NCBI GenBank assembly: GCA_033765345.1
Contig: JANRIC010000252.1
Coordinates: 1 to 63,936, forward strand
Source: JANRIC01 sp033765345
Lineage (GTDB): Bacteria > Bacteroidota > Bacteroidia > Cytophagales > Microscillaceae
DNA: 63,936 bases
Direction: 5' to 3'
Position numbers and translations under genes: made by a program. Numbering within the stretch: the stretch's first letter is position 1; every line of letters starts with the position of its first letter. The notes under the pieces were generated by a model. It saw only the letters and a program-made list of their open reading frames with translations. It had not been told where the DNA came from and did not search any database. Of this stretch, positions 61,255 to 63,936 are shown in pieces.

Positions 61255-63450
61255 ATGAAAATTACGATTAAGTTTTTTACAAACCTTAGCTTTATACTGA
61301 GCCTTTTGTGGTTTCAAGTCGCACCGGCACAGCAAATCCAATGGACTCCAGAAGGAAATGCTTATTTTACCCAGGAAAGCGGCGAAATTGTACGCTATCA
61401 ATTACCTGCCTTAGACAAATCGGTCATCCTCTCCAAAAATGATTTGACTCCCAAAGGTGCGAGCAGGTCTTTGATCATAGAAAATTTTGCATTTAGTGAA
61501 GACCGCCAAAAAGTGCTTATCTATACCAATGCACAAAAAGTATGGCGTTATAAAACACGCGGAGATTACTGGTTACTCGATATGGCAAACAAAGAATTGA
61601 AAAAATTAGGGAAAGATCTGCCTGTTGCCTCGCTGATGTTTGCCAAATTTTCTCCTGATGCCAAAAAAGTAGCTTATGTAAGCAAACATAATATCTATGT
61701 AGAAGACCTTGCTACCAGTTCTATCAAAAAACTGACCTCCGACAACGGAACCCCTAAGCTCATTAATGGCACTTTTGACTGGGTTTATGAAGAAGAGTTC
61801 TCTCTCAGAGATGGTTTTCGCTGGTCTGCCGACAACCAAAGTATCGCTTACTGGCAAATTGATGCCAATGCCGTCCGCGATTATTATATGCTGAATACCA
61901 CCGACTCGATCTATAGCCAGGTAATCCCCGTAGAATACCCCAAAGCTGGTGACCCTCCTTCTCCTGCCCGAATCGGCGTGGTAAATATCAACACCGGCAA
62001 CACTACCTGGATGAACATCGAGGGTGAACCTAACCAACACTATCCCGCTCGCATGGAATGGACTCCCGATGGCAAACAAGTCATCGTACAACAACTCAAC
62101 CGCAAACAAAATGAAAGTAAATTGATCCTCTGCAATGCCCAATCAGGCAATACACAAGTGATTTATTCCGAAAAAGACCCCGCTTGGGTAAGTCATATCA
62201 ACGAGTGGAAGGGAAGTAATACCATGGGCTGGGATTGGATCGAGGGGGGTAAGGCTTTTCTTTGGACAAGCGAGCAGGACGGCTGGAGACATCTTTACCG
62301 CATCTCCACAGATGGAAAATCTGCCAAAGTCATCACCCCAGGCAACTATGACGTGATAGAAACGCTTTTAATTGATGAAAAAGGCGGTTTTGTGTATTTT
62401 TATGCTTCTCCAGACAATCCCCTACAAAAATATCTATACCGCATCGCTTTGAACGGCAAAGGAAAGCTCGAGAAAATTAGCCCTGCCAATCAAGAAGGTA
62501 CACACGATTATAACATCTCTAAAAATGCACAATTTGCCCGACACCGCTTCTCTAATTATTATACACCTCCCCTGACCGAATGGATTGACCTTAAAAAACA
62601 TACTGCCCTCAAAGCAGAAGATGATATCAATAAAAAACTTAATCCCGAAGCCAAAGCCCAAAGCAATATTTCTTTCTTCAAAATCACGACCGAAGACGGC
62701 GTAGACATGGACGGCTGGATGATCAAACCTGATAACTTTGATGAAAATAAAAAATATCCGGTCGTTTTTTATGTCTATGGCGAACCCGCCGCTACCACAG
62801 TGAATGATGCCTATGGCAATGCCAATAGTTTTATCTATGGCGGGGATATGGCCGCCGACGGATATATCCACATATCACTGGATAACCGAGGCACTCCCGC
62901 TCCCAAAGGTCGTGAATGGCGCAAGGCTATTTATGGTAAAATCGGACAAATCAACATTCGTGACCAAGCCATGGCTGCCAAGAAAATCTTGGAATGGAAG
63001 TACATAGACCGGGAAAGGGTTGCCGTTTGGGGATGGAGTGGCGGTGGTTCTTCTACCCTCAATCTGATGTTTCAGTACCCGGATATCTACAAAACCGGTA
63101 TTTCTATTGCTCCCGTAACGGCATCCTACCTTTATGACAATATCTACACCGAACGTTATATGGGTCTTCCACAAGAAAATACGGAAAACTATAAGGCCGG
63201 AGCAGCCCTTACACACGCCAAAAATCTACAAGGCAATTTATTATTGATCCACGGCACAGGAGATGACAATGTACACTTTCAAAATTCGGAAATGCTCCTC
63301 AATGAACTGATCAAACACCAAAAAATATTCAGCTTTATGCCTTACCCTAATCGTACGCACGGTATCTATGAAGGGGAAGGTACTCAGCAACATCTTGTTA
63401 CTTTGGCAACCGATTATCTACGCAGGAATTGCCCTCCGGGAGCTAAGTAA
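61255..63450 (+). CDS. S9 family dipeptidyl peptidase IV
   Basis: This 731-residue enzyme has a signal peptide, an eight-bladed-propeller N-terminal domain with the DPP-specific DWVYEEEF (the two glutamates that hold the peptide amino end), and a C-terminal alpha/beta hydrolase domain. The catalytic serine is S595 in GWSGGGSS, the aspartate lies in GTGDDNVHF and the histidine in NRTHGIYEGE. It removes X-Pro or X-Ala dipeptides from secreted peptides. It is separated by 125 bases from the WD40 gene and by a gap from the repeat array downstream. Confidence 0.93.
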   Translation: MKITIKFFTNLSFILSLLWFQVAPAQQIQWTPEGNAYFTQESGEIVRYQLPALDKSVILSKNDLTPKGASRSLIIENFAFSEDRQKVLIYTNAQKVWRYKTRGDYWLLDMANKELKKLGKDLPVASLMFAKFSPDAKKVAYVSKHNIYVEDLATSSIKKLTSDNGTPKLINGTFDWVYEEEFSLRDGFRWSADNQSIAYWQIDANAVRDYYMLNTTDSIYSQVIPVEYPKAGDPPSPARIGVVNINTGNTTWMNIEGEPNQHYPARMEWTPDGKQVIVQQLNRKQNESKLILCNAQSGNTQVIYSEKDPAWVSHINEWKGSNTMGWDWIEGGKAFLWTSEQDGWRHLYRISTDGKSAKVITPGNYDVIETLLIDEKGGFVYFYASPDNPLQKYLYRIALNGKGKLEKISPANQEGTHDYNISKNAQFARHRFSNYYTPPLTEWIDLKKHTALKAEDDINKKLNPEAKAQSNISFFKITTEDGVDMDGWMIKPDNFDENKKYPVVFYVYGEPAATTVNDAYGNANSFIYGGDMAADGYIHISLDNRGTPAPKGREWRKAIYGKIGQINIRDQAMAAKKILEWKYIDRERVAVWGWSGGGSSTLNLMFQYPDIYKTGISIAPVTASYLYDNIYTERYMGLPQENTENYKAGAALTHAKNLQGNLLLIHGTGDDNVHFQNSEMLLNELIKHQKIFSFMPYPNRTHGIYEGEGTQQHLVTLATDYLRRNCPPGAK

Positions 63451-63936
63451 AAACGGGTTGCTTGGCTGAATTGAAAAACGCCACAGTGCCTAAGTGTCTA
63501 TACTCAAACCCAGGGTATTCCGCAGTTTGAGTCAGGAAATCATTCAAAATCTAAGCTCCTTCCGAAGTGATCGTTTGAGCTTCCGAAGTGATCGTTTGAG
63601 CTTCCGAAGTGATCGTTTGAGCTTCCGAAGCTGTCGTCTGAGCTTCCGAAGTGATCGGTTGAGCTTCCGAAGCTATCGGTTGAGCTTCCGAAGCTATCGT
63701 TTGAGCTTCCGAAGCTATCGTTTGTGCTTCCGAAGCTATCGTTTGAGCGTCCGAAGTGATCGTTTGAGCTTCCGACGTGATCGTTTGCGCTTCCGAAGCT
63801 GTCGACTGAGCTTCCGATGTGAGCGGTTGAGCTTCCGAAGCTATCGGTTGAGCTTCCGACGCTATCGTTTGAGCTTCCGAAGCTATCGTTTGAGCTTCCG
63901 AAGCTGTCGTCTGAGCTTCCGAAGTGATCGGTTGAG
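63451..63936. other. window end: gap and 21-bp array
   Basis: No plus-strand gene is seen after the peptidase. From 63556 the sequence is a 21-bp array that runs off the window end; a minus-strand frame open through the array stops at 63551. Confidence 0.7.
63556..63936 (-). repeat. 21-bp tandem array, 18 units, open as heptapeptides
   Basis: GAGCTTCCGAAG-type units recur with an exact 21-base period (63577, 63598, 63619, 63640, 63661 and so on to 63934); 18 full units lie in the window and the array continues outside. AGCTTC/GAAGCT is a near-perfect palindrome with one centre base. On the minus strand every unit reads as Gln-Thr/Pro-Ile/Thr-Ala/Thr-Ser-Glu-Ala. Of the isolated changes, about eight are synonymous (CAG, GCA, GCG, ACG, ACA) and only one alters the Ser-Glu-Ala-Gln core (GAC for GAA). 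The frame ends at a TAG at 63551-63553. It may be the C-terminus of a gene starting outside the window. Confidence 0.75.

Noticed and set aside
63556..63936. Possible CRISPR array
   Set aside because: Units are 21 bp with no unique spacers between them and no cas genes nearby; the whole unit is repeated.
1..63936. rRNA, tRNA or transposase genes
   Set aside because: No tRNA cloverleaf or rRNA-like sequence and no transposase motif was recognised by eye; a covariance-model search would settle this.

Overview
The window looks like a chromosomal segment from a Bacteroidota bacterium, most likely a Cytophagales-type relative. The evidence is AT-rich intergenic DNA, promoter-like TAnnTTTG (-7) boxes, few Shine-Dalgarno sequences, a fused SecDF, FKBP-type lipoproteins, an S9 dipeptidyl peptidase, a HExxHxxGxxH metalloprotease and a SiaB/SiaC/SpoIIE-type switch. 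No rRNA or tRNA gene, integrase, transposase or true CRISPR array was seen. The genus cannot be fixed from the sequence alone.

Layout. 0-5 kb: a secreted zinc metalloprotease, then a compact AT-rich three-gene minus-strand operon (two unknown proteins and a ComEC-like metallo-beta-lactamase hydrolase) that looks like an accessory cassette. 5-11 kb: a J-domain protein, a MarR regulator, a HisA-like barrel lacking the usual first catalytic aspartate, diaminopimelate decarboxylase, a small STAS-like protein and a BASS-family transporter. 11-16 kb: a 1568-residue membrane-anchored protein built of about six repeats. 16-18 kb: a DarT/DarG DNA ADP-ribosylation toxin-antitoxin pair. 18-25 kb: two adjacent acyl-CoA dehydrogenases, a DUF1703-type ATPase/nuclease, an alpha/beta hydrolase lipoprotein and an orphan antitoxin-like small ORF. 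25-27 kb: asparagine synthetase.

27-40.5 kb is the most striking block. It is a minus-strand gene run: CheR, CheB (catalytic domain only), membrane GAF protein, SiaA-like sensor phosphatase, SiaB-like kinase, SiaC-like phosphoprotein (threonine at position 68), a TerB-like/FHA-like/ABC half-transporter and three tandem paralogous exported proteins of unknown function. It has the partner-switching core of the Pseudomonas Sia system but no SiaD diguanylate cyclase, so its output is probably different. An internal promoter overlapped by an inverted repeat lies just before the ABC gene.

40.8-48 kb: sugar nucleotidyltransferase, glycosyltransferase, LigA, a beta-lactamase-fold serine hydrolase, then a 21-bp tandem array. 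48-57 kb: SecDF and a minus-strand housekeeping operon (NrnA-like phosphoesterase, two FKBP lipoproteins, RdgB, uridine kinase, KtrA/TrkA-type RCK protein). 57-63.9 kb: nucleoside diphosphate kinase, a structured intergenic region, DUF72, a 14-repeat WD40 protein, an S9 peptidase and a second large 21-bp array that runs off the window.

The 21-bp arrays at 46.75 and 63.55 kb (with three units of the second family at 16.41 kb) stay open as heptapeptide repeats on the minus strand. In the large array, isolated base changes fall mostly on synonymous third positions, so part of what looks like intergenic repeat may be translated or derived from coding DNA.
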